Below, in pieces: positions 1 to 11,142 of a stretch of 64,000 nucleotides of DNA. The notes below the pieces were generated by a model. It searched no databases. It worked only from the letters and a program-made list of their open reading frames with translations, and was not told the DNA's origin. This DNA comes from Amyloporia xantha (lineage: Eukaryota; Basidiomycota; Agaricomycetes; Polyporales; Adustoporiaceae), in NCBI GenBank assembly GCA_036971615.1, contig JAYKKR010000005.1, forward strand, positions 310,001 to 374,000, read 5' to 3'. The position numbers were made by a program, and so were the translations under genes. The number at the start of each line of letters is the position of its first letter. The stretch's first letter is position 1.

Positions 1-443
1 CAAGGACGCCGCGAGCGTCGAGGAATGCATCGGTTACAGAAGCGAGGAAAAAGAACAGGAGCAGGACAGCGCAGGCGGGGGGAGGCGTCAGAAACCCAGG
101 AGATGGAGGGAGGAGGAGAGGAGTGATAAGCCTGTGCTCGCGCCTCACGTGGGGCAGTCAACCGGAGCGCGTCTGTGTGCGCGTATTTGCACGGTCACGC
201 GCGACGCGTCGCGTCATAGCGCGTGCAGCCGCGGTGGGATGCGGTCCTCCGTGTCCGAGGCCAATAATTGGCCGATACCATCACATCGATATGTCTTTAT
301 CCCGGAATATATACCGTCCTGCCCAGAGACAGATGGCTCTTCTCATTCGCCCCTCTAAGCTCATAGCTGGCATCGCGCGCCGTCCAGCTCCAGCTCGTCT
401 CCAGCAGCCACACAGATTATTTACCACCCACTCGATTGCCAGG
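1..443. other. upstream region of first glyoxalase gene
   Basis: No convincing gene. The open frames here overlap on both strands, lack splice structure and resemble nothing I recognise. The stretch just before 444 should hold the promoter and 5' leader of the glyoxalase gene; the AT-richer part around 290-320 could be the core promoter, but no clear TATA box is assigned. Confidence 0.4.
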
Positions 444-1144
444 ATGCCACGCACCGCTGAGACCGCGAGCTTCAAGGTGCGCCGCCTGGGCGTGGGATAA
501 AGGGCGGGCGCGATAAGAGCTGACCGACGCTCCTCGGGCAGTTTAACCACACCATGCTGCGTGTGCGTGACGCGGAAGCGTCCCTCAAATTCTACACGGA
601 GGTGAGTGGGTCCTATGTGTCCTATCCACCAATGAACGATTCGCATCAACGATTGTGCCAGGTTCTTGGTATGGATGTTGTAGACAGTACGTCCCCTTCT
701 TGTTAGGGCCTCACGCTTGCGCTCACCTTCTTTTCCCCACAGAAAAAGTCTTCGACTCCTTCACGCTTTACTTCCTCGTTTACAACCACGGCAGCGAAGT
801 GACCGATGCCACGACCCGCTCCGGACGCGAGGGTGTCCTCGAGCTCACCCACAACCACGGCACCGAATCCGACCCCTCCTTCCAGGGCTATGCCTCCGGC
901 AACTCCGAACCTGGTCGCGGCTTCGGCCACATCGCCATCGCCGTCGACGACGTCGAGAAGGCCTGTGAGCGCTTCGAGCAGCTCGGTGTCAAGTTCCAGA
1001 AACGCCCCTCCGACGGGAAGATGAGACATATTGCGTTCATCCTGGACCCGGATGGGTGAGTGTCGGTGGATGCTTCCTCGACAATGATGTGTTGACACAT
1101 TGTGCAGCTACTGGGTAGAGATCATCAAGGCATATAGCCCGTGA
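444..1144 (+). CDS. GLO1: glyoxalase I (lactoylglutathione lyase), copy 1
   Basis: Catalyses isomerisation of the methylglyoxal-glutathione hemithioacetal to S-lactoylglutathione, the first step of cytosolic methylglyoxal detoxification. Five exons fit by phase: 444-476, 542-601, 662-686, 743-1055 and 1108-1144, giving 155 aa, the size of single-domain GLO1. The four metal ligands expected in the family are visible: His in FNHTMLRV, Glu in [10 protein letters not shown], His in GFGHIAIAV and Glu in YWVEII. The start is the ATG that opens the short first exon [11 protein letters not shown], matching the exon 1 layout of the neighbouring copy. No targeting peptide is apparent. A second copy follows 0.5 kb downstream on the same strand with the same intron positions, so this is a tandem duplication. 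Function is inferred from the family; intact by reading. Confidence 0.93.
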
Positions 1145-1641
1145 ATGTGTGTGGCAGATACGGACAAGGATATAGTCGACACATGTACAATCAGAAGGAA
1201 CCCAGCAGCGTCGAAGATGTAAGATTATGAACCCAATGATGATTGCCATTGAGCTGTGCATTATCTTGTTGGTTGTCTTGTCCCAACGATGGTAAACTTT
1301 CTTCTATATCTCTCCACTTACGAGGGCAATGGAATTTCAAAACTTGCATATGGACACGACTTGAAAGCTAAAGCAAAAACATTGTGAACGAGTATTGACA
1401 TACCGTTGCTGTCTGTATGTCCAGGGCAGGCAGGATGCAAAGATAATCCTATGCTAGGGTTGGAGGCAGCATATGATCGACAGAGATATCGGATCGGGTA
1501 AGATTTAAAGCTGCCAGGATCGATCTAGCTATGTCATCATCTCCGCCGTCTATAATTACATGGCACATCCACTTGCTATCCTCTCCGTCTGACCCCGTCT
1601 TTCTTCTCTTACCCACTACATCCTCCTTGAGCTAAGCTACC
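1145..1641. other. intergenic spacer between the glyoxalase genes
   Basis: About 0.5 kb without a gene. It should carry the terminator of copy 1 and the promoter of copy 2. A pyrimidine-rich stretch around 1580-1625 lies just before the copy 2 start, as in many fungal promoters. Nothing else recognised. Confidence 0.5.
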
Positions 1642-2455
1642 ATGGCGAGCGCAGAAACTGCAGGATACCAAGTACGTCGTGTCTCATGTTCTGACAAGTG
1701 TATGTTGACCATCGACGCCTGCTGCCGTTATCGTACGTAGTTCAACCACACCATGGTCCGTGTCAAGGACCCCGAGGTCTCTATCAAGTTCTACACAGAG
1801 GTGCGTCGCGCTCGAAATGCGCTCTCGCTGCCTCTATTCACGCGATTTGACATGGCCATTAGGTTCTCGGGATGACCTTGCTCTCTCGTGCGTACTTTTA
1901 TTTTAGAACCATGCAGCCCTGTAGCCCTAGCGGACGATCTGACCGCCCTTCACATGCCAGAGGCCAAGTTCGAGAGCTTCACGCTCTATTTCCTCGCGTA
2001 CGACCATACCGGGGGAAAGATGACCGCGGACGCTCTCCAGGAAACCCGCTTCAACCGTGAAGGTCCGTACCCCTTCCACCTCTTCACTCCTTGACTTCGA
2101 CCAACTGCACTCCCAGGTGTCCTCGAACTCACCCATAACCACGGCACCGAGTCCGACTCGAGCTTCCAGGGCTACGCCTCCGGCAACTCCGACCCCGGCA
2201 AGGGCTTCGGCCACATCGCCATCACCGTCCCCGACGTCCCCGCCGCGTGCGCTCGCTTCGAGAAGCTGGGCGTCACGTTCAAGAAGAAGCTCACCGATGG
2301 CAAAATGAAGGAAATTGCGTTCATCCTCGACCCCGATGGGTGAGTGCGCTACTGGAATCGCGTTAATGGGAAGAGAGATCACGGTATGCTGATTGCTTGT
2401 CTTTTTTGTCCACAGGTACTGGATCGAAGTCGTCCCGCAGAGGCTGACGCTCTGA
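1642..2455 (+). CDS. GLO1: glyoxalase I (lactoylglutathione lyase), copy 2
   Basis: Tandem paralogue of the gene at 444. Exons fit at 1642-1671, 1741-1800, 1863-1887, 1961-2062, 2117-2339 and 2416-2455, giving 159 aa. All four metal ligands are kept: His in FNHTMVRV, Glu in [10 protein letters not shown], His in GFGHIAITV, Glu in YWIEVV. It has one intron more than copy 1 (2063-2116), inside the stretch that is a single exon there; the other introns sit at the same codons and phases, and the tiny 25-nt third exon is present in both. The proteins differ mainly in the ends and in the charged segment after the third exon ([20 protein letters not shown] here). Both copies look functional, so they may differ in expression. 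Activity is inferred from the family. Confidence 0.93.
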
Positions 2456-5400
2456 GCTGGCGATGCGTGATTTTCGGGAATGGGTTTTGGGGGAGTCGAA
2501 ACGCAACGAAAGGTCGTATTTGTTGTATGCTCTGTTGCCAATTAACGTGTATCACCGATCGTTGAACACACTGTTTTCTCTGCTGATTGCCCTTTTCTTC
2601 ACCATCCACGGTCAGGATCACCATTGAGCTGTAAGGTGATGCCGCGCTCTAAAAAAACCCCGACCCGATGAGAAACTGACTATGGCACAAGTTGAGGGTG
2701 TATTTACTTGCCTGTTCAGCTAAGGGTCAGACCGCATATACCCCTCAGATATCAAAGGCGCCGCTCCTCCACCCTCCCCTCCTCCTCTCAACTCGCTCGC
2801 TCACCTCTTCCCCCTCTACTCCCCGCTCAATCACCCCTTCCATCTCCCTTGCTGCCTCCAAGGCCTGCTTGACCCCATCTTCCGCCCCATCCACGTGCGA
2901 CTGCACTTCGTCGAGCGCTTCTCTCGCTACATCTACGGCCCCGTATGTTGATGTGCCAGCGCGGGGGAGGTCCGCAGGGCCGCCTTTCCCGCGGAGGAGT
3001 TGTGGAGCGACCCCGATGGCAAGTGCGCTCTCGTCCTCTAGATGGGGGCTAGAGGATGTCCGCGTGCGAGGGGGAGAAGGAGAGCGTTCATGGGTAGCGG
3101 TGGTGTGGACAATGCCCGTGAGGGTGACGGTGGTGTTTGCCTCTACATGTGTACCAGGCTCGTCCTCCGTACTGATATCCTCGGGAGAAGGTTCGGATAG
3201 TGTGTGGAGGAGCGCTGTCCAGTAGTCCCCATACGACGGCCCGGTGGAGGAGGCAAAGCTGCTAGCACTCTGTGACTGGATCTCTTCTGCCGTCTGTTTG
3301 ACCCGTGCAGAGAGCCGAGCCACGCTTTCCAACGATGTCGTGATCTGTTGTGCGAGGACATTTCCGACGAGCGTGCGCACGACGGGCGCAGACAGTGGCT
3401 GGACGAGGCATTTGTTCAGGATCCAGTGTTTGCTTCTGTCGATGGAGAAGTGCAGTCCAGTTATGTCCACCTTGACATCTACGACGCGGAACAGACTCTC
3501 CTCTCGCGTCTCACTCTCCGTCTCCTGCGATATGCCCGGAACACAGCCGGCGCCAAGATCGGACTCTCCCTCAAACTCGAGCTCGACGTCCACGCTCAGC
3601 CCCCGACCACGCGCCTGCCGTTCTCCGACCTGCACACTCAGCAGGCCCTGGTCCTCGTACCCGAAGAGGTTCCGCCAGCCCTTATAGCGGACGTAGTACC
3701 CGATATCGCGTGCCATGACGCGGACGCCGTCGACGTGTACTCGTACTCTGGAGTAGGCCTGTGCTCCAGCGGCGGAGGGCCCTGGTCGGAGCGCATCGCC
3801 CTCCTCGATGACATGCACCTGGAGCTCGCTGTAGCTCGCGATACGGATTCGGTCAGGCACCAGAGACGCAGCAGCAGACAACGAGGTCCCAGAGGCGGTG
3901 AGGAAGAGAGCATCAATCGCAGCATCAAATGTGTTGCTGACGTATTCGACACGGGGCATGGGGATCACTTTTATGACGCGTAGGAACCGGGGGACGAGCC
4001 AGACCACGATATCTCTCTGTATTTGTCTCCGCCATTCGCGCTGTGCTCTGCGTATCCGAGCAGGTGCAGAGTTGACGGCAGACGACGTGAAGGAGGCGAG
4101 GTGAGTGGAGAACGCGTCTAGGGTGGTGAGCAGCCGCTGGGTAGAACGGTCGGACTTGAGTGCGAATGTGAAGTCGTCCAGTTCATGGAGAAGAGCCTGG
4201 GTATGATGCAGCCACTCTGCGTCGGTATTTTTTGCTGTGTCGAACAGTGCCTCCGCATTGTCGTAAAGTATTTCGGCCTCGCGCTGACCCTCGCGTGAAG
4301 TGGGATAAGAATAGTCAGTCAGTGACTTGTCAAGCCATGCCCCCAGCTTGGTAAAGCATGCTCTCATTTCTTGTTTTGTGTCGGTATCTGATGTAAGTTC
4401 GGCGGGGAAGGCACTAACGTCGGATACCACGGTTGACAAGCACTGAAGCAGTGGATCGAGAGAGTGACCTGAGGCTGAGCGTTCCAGGAGAGTTTTCGTG
4501 TCAGAAAGCGCGTGCATCACAGGAGGCTCGATCCATACGACTGGTGTTACAGTTGGCGCCTGAGCCTCGGACAGAGCGTCAGAGATATGGCTCGCTTTGT
4601 GAGCGTACTTGCGAAGAAGGAAAAGAATGGTCTGTAATCCTTGCTGGTATGCAGGGTCCTGATGTGCCTTTAACATTGTCTATAATCGATAATATAAGCA
4701 TGAGTAGTCAACGATGAATATATCCGTACCTCCTGAAGTCGAGCTACAATAACTTCCTTGAGCCTTTCCGGCTGTTCCGTCGATAGCTCGTCCCGTCGCA
4801 TGTTTGTATCTTGACCTACCGCAGCCGAAATGTCCCGTGCATCTTCCTTGACCTTGCCTTTTACATCTTCGAGAGCCTCACCATCCGGTCGGGCTGCTTG
4901 CTGCACGTTTTCAGCAGCCACTTCAACGCGTGATGCTACTCGACCGACGTCGGCAGCCGTGTCGGCAAAAATCTCGCGAAAGGTCAGGAGAAAATCTGAA
5001 AGTAGCAGACGGAATGTGGACGAAGTGAGGAGCACGCGGCCGAGGACCAGGAGCGAACGCAGCAATTTGCTCGCGTCGGCGTCCGCCTCGCTAGATGAGA
5101 GTAGTTCCTGGTCTGGACGATCAAATTCGGAATTTAATTAACTGTTTCTCGTTGATTTCATGTGTTCACATACATGCTATGGTTCCCAAATTCGTGGCCG
5201 CCGTGCTAGAGTCGATAGCTATATCCGCATGAATTTGATCAGAGTCTATGTGCCGACATTGATAGATCAGATCTTGCAACTTATCATCACCTAGGAAGGT
5301 TTCGTCCAGTAGCTGTCAGATATGCGAGTACTGCAAGTTGTGTACCAATACTCACTGTTCTTCTCCAGGCCAATCTGCAGGATAGCCTCTAGGATCTCTC

Positions 5401-5528
5401 TAAATTCTCCAACAGTCTTACGGCCACTGCTACTCAACGCACCATAAGCTCCACTCTCCACCACACTATTCCTGAGCAGAACTTGGATATAACGGTCCAG
5501 CTGTTCCTGAGAAGGGAGCTTACCGGCT

Positions 5529-5537
5529 CTCAGTGCA
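5529..5537. repeat. target site duplication, left copy
   Basis: CTCAGTGCA next to the left end of the inverted-repeat element; identical to 6039-6047. One copy is coding sequence of the uninterrupted gene (Ala-Leu-Arg). Confidence 0.88.
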
Positions 5538-6038
5538 ACTTGAGGTTAATGTCCCGGTGCGCTTGCGTAGCCTTTCAAACTCCGACGTGGTGCGCGCACT
5601 ACACGTGACTGCGCAGACGCGTCGAACTTCAAAATCTCCCAAGTCCGTCTAGACTCTACTCTAGTGTGCTGTGTTGTTCTGTCTGCCACATAAATTTCGG
5701 CCTCGTATTGGAGCTACTATGCAGGATAGAACGTATATTGAGTGCTCCTATGCAATCAGTTCTTGAGAATATGCCAGTATATTTGTATCTTGCAAAAAAT
5801 CAACGAAGAGTCATACACTCTATGGCCTGAACAGGAAATTGTATGTATTCTTATCCATGTACTTTATGACAGAGCAGAAGGTGTTTTCTACCGCACTCAT
5901 TAGGCTACATAAGGTGCCGTGTGGCGCTGCGAAGTTGCATCTGAGGCTCTCTGAGCCGGCGACTGTGTCACGTGTAGCGCGCGCACCCCGTCGGAGTTTG
6001 AAAGGCTACGCAAGCGCACCGGGACATTAACCTCAAGT
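5538..6038. mobile_element. non-autonomous TIR element (Mutator/MULE-type MITE) inside HAM1-like exon 1
   Basis: 501 bp flanked by the direct repeat CTCAGTGCA (5529-5537 and 6039-6047). Its ends are inverted repeats of about 72 bp (5538-5609 against 5967-6038) starting ACTTGAGGTTAATGTCCC, with only two mismatches. The interior is AT-richer than its surroundings and has no open frame of useful length, so it depends on a transposase elsewhere. Long terminal inverted repeats with a 9-bp target duplication are the hallmark of Mutator-like elements; hAT elements make 8 bp and Tc1 elements TA. If one shared T is assigned to the target rather than to the element, the duplication is 10 bp, still within the Mutator range. 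No second copy was seen in this window. Confidence 0.88.
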
Positions 6039-6047
6039 CTCAGTGCA
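6039..6047. repeat. target site duplication, right copy
   Basis: CTCAGTGCA next to the right end of the element, identical to 5529-5537. The perfect match between the two copies points to a recent insertion. Confidence 0.88.
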
Positions 6048-6175
6048 GCGAGAAGATCGACAATGCGGTCGAGTTGTAGGAGCGCAGGTTGTGCCTCGGG
6101 ATCCCGTTCTCTCCTTAATAGCGGGTCGCGCTCAGATGAAGGAGCCCGGCGACAACGCGAAAAACATGAGCCCAT

Positions 6176-7066
6176 TCTTCGGTACTTTGGTATCAATACT
6201 CTCGAGACGGATAAAGAGAAGACAATCGGAGCCTGGATAAATCGAAGATGTCTAGCTAGTCGTCAGCCTTGCTAGAGCATTCGCTGCTCTTTCCTCTGTG
6301 AGACGGGCGGCTCAGAGCGTCGGTCTTGGGGTCTTATTTGGGGCGTGTTCATGTTAACTCTGCACTTTTGGTGATTGAAAGCGGACGCGTCATGGACGCG
6401 TCACGATCACGTGCTGAGCTTGCCCTCCTATCTCGCCCTCGCATTATGATTGAGTCCTCCTTGCTATCATCACCGTACAAGTTTCAGTATTCGACGTTCC
6501 CACTTAATGTTCAATGTTCAATGCTCAACGCTTCATGGACTCCGTCGTCGAATTAGACCTATTACAACATGCTGAAAACGATTGGGCGCTCTGGCTCGTC
6601 AATGGTTTCCTCGCAATCGACGGATACTCTCAATGGACACTTTAACATCACATACCATCTGTAGCCAAACATCGCAGGTGCGCTCATGATCTGTCTCCAA
6701 GTGACCGCTTAGGACGCACCAAATGACCGATCTTATTGTGCACGATCAGCCTTGTTAAATATACAATCACGAGGGTCGCAATATTAGCAACCAGTCCTGG
6801 ACTATCGCTTCCCCTCCCATCCCTCCTCCCTCCCTACGTGACGGCAAACGAGGATCTCCCTGAGCTCCGGGTGTGACGGTGCTGTTTGCTCCTCGGGCAT
6901 ATGGCGAGCCCGTTGATCCTCTTGTGGTGCACGAATGCCGCTCTAGATCAACGACCACCCTATGTCGTTAGACTGCGATGCGATGTCCTCAGGTCGCAAC
7001 ACTCTGGGCGACACTCACAGCGCCTTGCGTGAATGAAGGCTTGGCTGACATATCGGTCGGTAACAC
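6176..7066. other. intergenic, HAM1-like promoter and 3' flank of orphan gene A
   Basis: No gene supported. The first part should carry the promoter of the HAM1-like gene, which reads away to the left. Around 6490-6530 there is a short run of TTCAATG-type repeats. The small open frames on both strands look like chance. Confidence 0.45.
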
Positions 7067-8068
7067 CTAGCACGACTCGATGACGGGCTCCCATAATCCG
7101 CGGCGCGCCGGCGTCAGTTTGAACAGCCTGCAGCCCGCCGCACGAGCAGCCAACGCCCTTTCGCCCGCACCCGTCTGACCTGCCCCTGCAAGTTTCAGCA
7201 GCTGGGGCACATCGAATCCCAGGTGGGCCCTCTCGTCCGCATAGCGAGCGGTCTGAAGAGCCTCTCCGGACGCGGTAGAGATGGATGTGACCACGCTCGA
7301 CGCTGGCTCAACAACGTCGAGTGGGCTGGGTGTCCGGATTGCCGTCGAGTCGGAGGCGCTGCTCGCGCTCTCCGCTACCGATGACGCATCGCTCCCGCGC
7401 CGCATCCGCATAGGAAGCATGTATATCGGCGGTGCAGCGGTGGTCGTGTGGGCATCGCGTTCTGGCCGGTCGGTAGTACTGTTCGTATCCCAGGCGCTGT
7501 GTGTCGAGATGCCCTTGTGGCCCAGCCCGACCCTCGGGCCGTCGACCCAGACCGGGTTGAGAATCGTGTTCCAGTGGAAGTCTCGGTGCTGTAGATGTAG
7601 TGGTAAGTTCCTTACTTCATGTTATTGCGATGCAAATATTAACTTACCACAGGGGGCCTTAGCGCCACGACAATCTTCTTCTCAGGGACAGGAAGGGGTT
7701 GTGGCACCTCCCAGTCACTCTCTATGATAGTCTGAAAACTCGTCCTCGGGAGTGTAGGCTTCGGAGCCGCGATTGAGAGGTCCGATGTGGCGCATGGTTC
7801 GAAGTCGGCGGCATGGCAAGCGTCGGTGAACTGCATGGATACTGTGAGTACTTGCAAGATAACGGAAGTCATTGTTTATTTGACTCACAATTTGACCATT
7901 GGCCGCCGTTATCTTGTTTGTACTCCAGTTGCATTTCCAGTCGGTGTCCAGAATTGTCGCGAAGCTGGCTCGCGGAAGTCGAGGCTTTGGTTGTGCGATT
8001 TCGAGAGGCCGCTCCATCGCTGTCCTGTCGGCGTTGATGGGTTTCTTCATCATGAACTTGAGCACCAT
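7067..8068 (-). CDS. orphan family protein, array copy A
   Basis: First of five tandem paralogues; I do not recognise the family. Three exons fit: 8068-7889, 7830-7648 and 7588-7067, giving 294 aa. Exon 1 ends in the module LPRASFATILDTDWKCNWST followed by NKITAANGQI. Exon 2 has a second version, LPRTSFQTIIESDWEV. Exon 3 opens with a different repeated motif, WNTILNPVWVDGPRVGLG, then a Ser/Ala-rich stretch (GSDASSVAESASSASDS) and the conserved tail GCRLFKLTPARR. No signal peptide, membrane segment or catalytic motif is visible. The tail runs 11 residues past the usual family end because the stop after ARR is missing. The start ATG at 8068 gives the same exon 1 length (180 nt) as copy B. The shared promoter motif lies about 200 bp upstream. 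Looks intact. Confidence 0.72.
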
Positions 8069-8267
8069 TGTTGAGGATATAGGTGTTGGGTAGAAGTGAA
8101 AAGTGTGGCTTGTTCAAAAGTAAAGCTAGTTAAGGAGAATACGAGGTACGTTCACTAGCAGTAGTGATGATGGTTTGTTGTTTGTTTGCTGAATATGTGC
8201 AAGTAGGACGTAGCAGATGGTGGTAGCGGAGCAAGCGAGGTGGGGGACGTTCAAGCGGTGCAGGCCC

Positions 8268-8301
8268 CGTTATATGTTCGGGCGCTTATGCGAGCGTGGC
8301 C
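8268..8301 (-). promoter_or_regulatory. conserved promoter motif of orphan array, copy A
   Basis: On the minus strand the core reads GCGCCCGAACATATAAC and contains a TATA-like ATATAA. It lies about 200 bp before the start of copy A. The same motif stands before each of the other four copies. Confidence 0.65.
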
Positions 8302-9059
8302 CGTCATGGCACTGCCCGGATGGCCCTTGCGGCGACGATAAAGTGCGTCGATGCACCTTGAACACACGAGACTCGCTGGGAAGCTGAGGCTTTCCGCATA
8401 TTGAACCTGTAGAAGGACAGTTTCCACCGCCACATTCGCCAAAGTATGGATTATTGAAGGAAGGAGACTATTGCGCCTATTGGCGATATCGCGAGCCCTC
8501 AGGCGATAGCCCGTCTCTACGCTGACGCACAGTCCTGGACGTAATCCGTCCGTATGGGTGCATTCTGCTGAAATTGCATGGGCACCGGTACAAAATGGGC
8601 GAATGTCTCTTCAAGAGGTATCGCCGTTGAGGACCTACTCCCCATGCAGCGCACCTCGTACGTATTTCACTTGAATTCCCCTCGTCTCTCTCATCTCTCT
8701 CATCTCGCTCTTCCTTATTGTGGGCTTCGAAACCGTCATCGAAAAACACATCGGTCAGGTCTGGCTTCTGTGGACGTAGACGTGTCCCTAACGCAGGCTA
8801 TTCTTTACCACGCAAGGTACAGGGAATGAAGCCTAGTGGATCACTATGTGCGGATCTCTTTCGAACTACTGGACGAGTGATTGGTGCCATCTCTATCTCG
8901 CATTCATGTACTCGACAATAGTCTGCAATATAATATCAGTAAGCGTTGAAGCTTGGCCAATCGTAGAGAAAGAATATTATAAAATTGTTCCATTTCCAAC
9001 TCGAACGATGGAGCGGAAAGGGATTTTGCTACGATGAGGACGAGTTGGAAGGAATATGT

Positions 9060-9740
9060 ATATTTAGATACTTGCCACTCGGAGCGCAGGCTGATCGATC
9101 GCGCTGAAAATGAAATGAAAGCCACACCATCGCGCATCTGATCTGGAGCGCCTTTGCCCATCCCGACCCCCTTTCTTCCTGTGCCTACCATCTTACGCCA
9201 CTCGTCAACATTCAAGTAGTGCTCAACACCTACATGAACTTTTCGTCAAATCAGACATCAAGGCCTCAAGGAGAAGACAAACATGATGCGACAATCCGAC
9301 TCGAGTTCCGTCGTCTCAACGCTGGCAGATACGCTCGAGGATTCGCTTGACATCGCATACCGTTGAAATCCCGACACTAGCCGTAGGTCCACTATCTGAA
9401 AGAAGTGATCATTTAGAAGTCATTGACAGACAGATCGTCTATAACAGAGTCGTATAAGAGGTACAAACGCAAGAGTCTCAAATGAAGATCATCAACCGCC
9501 GGTTCTCTCGCTCTCTCATCCTCACTCACCCCATCCTAGGCGAGTGTGCTCCTGTAGAGAATCTTTGGGTATAGCTGTTCTGCTTTCCCCCAAAGGACTT
9601 GTACTGATCTCTCTGCTCCTCTTCCGATGTGCATAGAACACCATCGATCAATGCCGCCACCCGTACCATTTGACGACTTGTGATGTTCATCGATCAGCCC
9701 CAGCAATCTTCTGCCCATTTCCTCCGGAATCCACGCTCGA
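9060..9740. repeat. duplicated 3' flank block, B version
   Basis: Diverged but collinear with 17080-17690. Shared landmarks include ATCTGGAGCGC, CTCGTCAACGT/ATT, TCAACGCTGGCA-type and AGAGTCTCAAATGAAGA, the string GGACTTGTATTGA/CTGA and AACACCATCGAT. It shows that copies B and E were duplicated together with their downstream flank. Confidence 0.7.
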
Positions 9741-9776
9741 CTCGCAATAATTGCAGTGAGCAACATGCAATCCCAA

Positions 9777-10919
9777 TCAGTGGCGCGCCGACGTCAATTT
9801 GAGTAGCCGGCACTCTGCGCCTCTCGCGCCCACGCAGCCTGCACCTGCCACGAGCTCTGTCTCCAAAGCAACTTTGAGCTGGAACAGGCGAGATGCTAGA
9901 TTCCAGTGGTTCGGTATAAGGTCGCAGGGCCGCTGGACCTTGGCACCTTCGATGGAGGTGGAGGACGTCCATGCGTCTGATGTAGGACGAGACAAGACCA
10001 GCGGAGGAGTCCTGATTGATGTAGAGCCCGCCGCACTCCTTGTGGCTCCCGATTCCGTCTACGCCTCGCTCTCCGCCCTCCCCCATCCAGGAGCTCCTGT
10101 GCTGACTCCTCAGCAGCTGTCGTCTGGACAGCGTGCTTCGCGGCGCCGTCAGCACTGTCCATCATCCGTGCGCCTTGCACTTCGGTTGGGTTATCTTCGG
10201 GCCCAACCATCGGTCCGTCAACCCAGATGGGGTTGAGGAGGGTTCCCAGGCTGGCGTCCTGGGCCTATCAGGGTTATAATCAAAATTGTTTTGCCGCAGC
10301 ACGGAGGTCGAACTTACCGTAGGTGGACGTGACGCCGCGACCTCCTCGGCGGGCCACAAGGGTTCGGGGGCCGCCCATGCACTGGTCCTGAGGCCTAGCC
10401 CCACCCGCGCACTGTCCACCCATATCGGGTTTAATATTGCCCCCCAGTGGTCATCTCGAGCCTGTTGAATTATAGTGAGCTCTCTGGATATCGTCGTCGT
10501 GTCACAGCATTCCAACTCACCGTACGCAGCTGTGATTCGCCAACCCCCGCGGGCACGCGCAACGATTCCGGCTCCTCGTCCACACCATCAGCAGTTATGT
10601 CTGGCAGGACGCGCCTTGCTACCTCAAGGGGTAGTGCCCAACACACGTCCGTGGTGCGCGGCTGCGTTTGGGCGGTGGGGACCTGTCGAGATGAGGTGAG
10701 TACTTGCACTATAATGGAGAAGTCGTTGGTTGGGCTCACCATACGATCGTCGGCCGCCATTATTTTGTTGGTACTCAGGTTATACTTCCATTCTTTGTCG
10801 AGAATGGCTGCAAAGCTTGTTCGCGGCAGGTTTGGCCTCGGGTGTGCCACCTCCAGAGGCCTGAAGGGCCCAGTCGAGTCGCAGCTGGTAGAAGTTGTCA
10901 AGCAAAACTCAAACGACAT
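9777..10919 (-). CDS. orphan family protein, array copy B, altered C-terminus
   Basis: Second family member. Exons fit at 10919-10740, 10682-10521, 10461-10318, and a fourth opening at about 10268. Exon 1 carries LPRTSFAAILDKEWKYNLST and NKIMAADDRM. Exon 2 lacks the LPRTSF motif and has WALPLEVARRVLPDITADG instead. Exons 3 and 4 each carry the ILNPIWVD motif (WGAILNPIWVDSARVGLGL and LGTLLNPIWVDGPMVG), so one exon module is duplicated. The frame entering exon 4 runs to a stop at 9896 and misses the family's Ser-rich region and tail. Those are present in another frame (STSIRTPPL to CRLLKLTSARH, stop at 9777), which also has an in-frame TAG where copy E has a serine codon. Either an unseen intron joins them or the end is decayed; the feature spans the full homologous stretch. 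Confidence 0.6.
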
Positions 10920-11109
10920 GTTCGGGATGCAAAGGATGGGTTGATTTTAATGGTTGCCTGTTGTTGAACGCAGAAAAGAGACGCGTACGCAAGGTGTGTA
11001 CAGTAGCGAATGCACAAGTAATAGTTCACTGATTATGTGCAAGGTGCGAGTCGCGTCGAGTGGTCGTAGAAGAGCAAGCGAGGTTGGGCACATCTAAGGT
11101 GTGCCGGGC

Positions 11110-11142
11110 GCGTTATATGTTCGGGCGCCTACGCGACTGAGG
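11110..11142 (-). promoter_or_regulatory. conserved promoter motif of orphan array, copy B
   Basis: Minus-strand core GCGCCCGAACATATAAC, the same as at copy A, about 190 bp before the start of copy B. The GTAGGC extension upstream of the core is also shared. Confidence 0.68.

Larger units (their letters stand above)
2745..6175 (-). pseudogene. HAM1-like protein gene, exon 1 interrupted by a transposable element
   Basis: Reads as a fungal HAM1-like protein: a myristoylation-type N-terminus (MGSCFSRCRR, glycine 2 plus cysteines) and a dileucine-rich segment, then the HAM1 N-terminal region (GKLPSQEQLDRYIQ, LSSSGRKTVGEF), and a C-terminal domain of the lipid-binding BPI/SMP-like fold containing GLHFSIDRSKHWILNKCLVQ. 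Membrane association and lipid binding are inferred from the family. Coding pieces: 6175-6039, 5528-5356, 5290-5174, 5112-4730 and 4679-2745. Together they are 2745 nt in a single frame (914 aa), with correct phase at every junction. Between the first two pieces lies a 501-bp inverted-repeat element plus one duplicated 9-mer. Read through as it stands, translation stops within the element at 5900 after 91 aa. The rest of the gene shows no other damage, so the insertion is probably young; it could be an allele or be spliced around. Confidence 0.85.
8069..9776. other. intergenic between orphan copies A and B
   Basis: Holds the promoter of copy A (motif at 8268-8301) and the 3' flank of copy B. 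Positions 9060-9740 match the 3' flank of copy E (17080-17690). A TATA-like plus-strand box lies at about 9455-9503. No intact gene is supported; 9540-9740 (minus) contains a coding-like relic shared with copy E. Confidence 0.55.

Noticed and set aside
5282..5330. Apparent frameshift between HAM1-like exons, because the nearest acceptors gave stops
   Set aside because: The acceptor ending CCTAG at 5291 joins the exons in phase and reads KNSDDKLQDLIY, as expected for the family.
5538..6038. Reading the inverted-repeat insertion as a hAT element
   Set aside because: hAT elements duplicate 8 bp and have short ends; here the duplication is 9 bp (10 at most) and the ends are about 72 bp.
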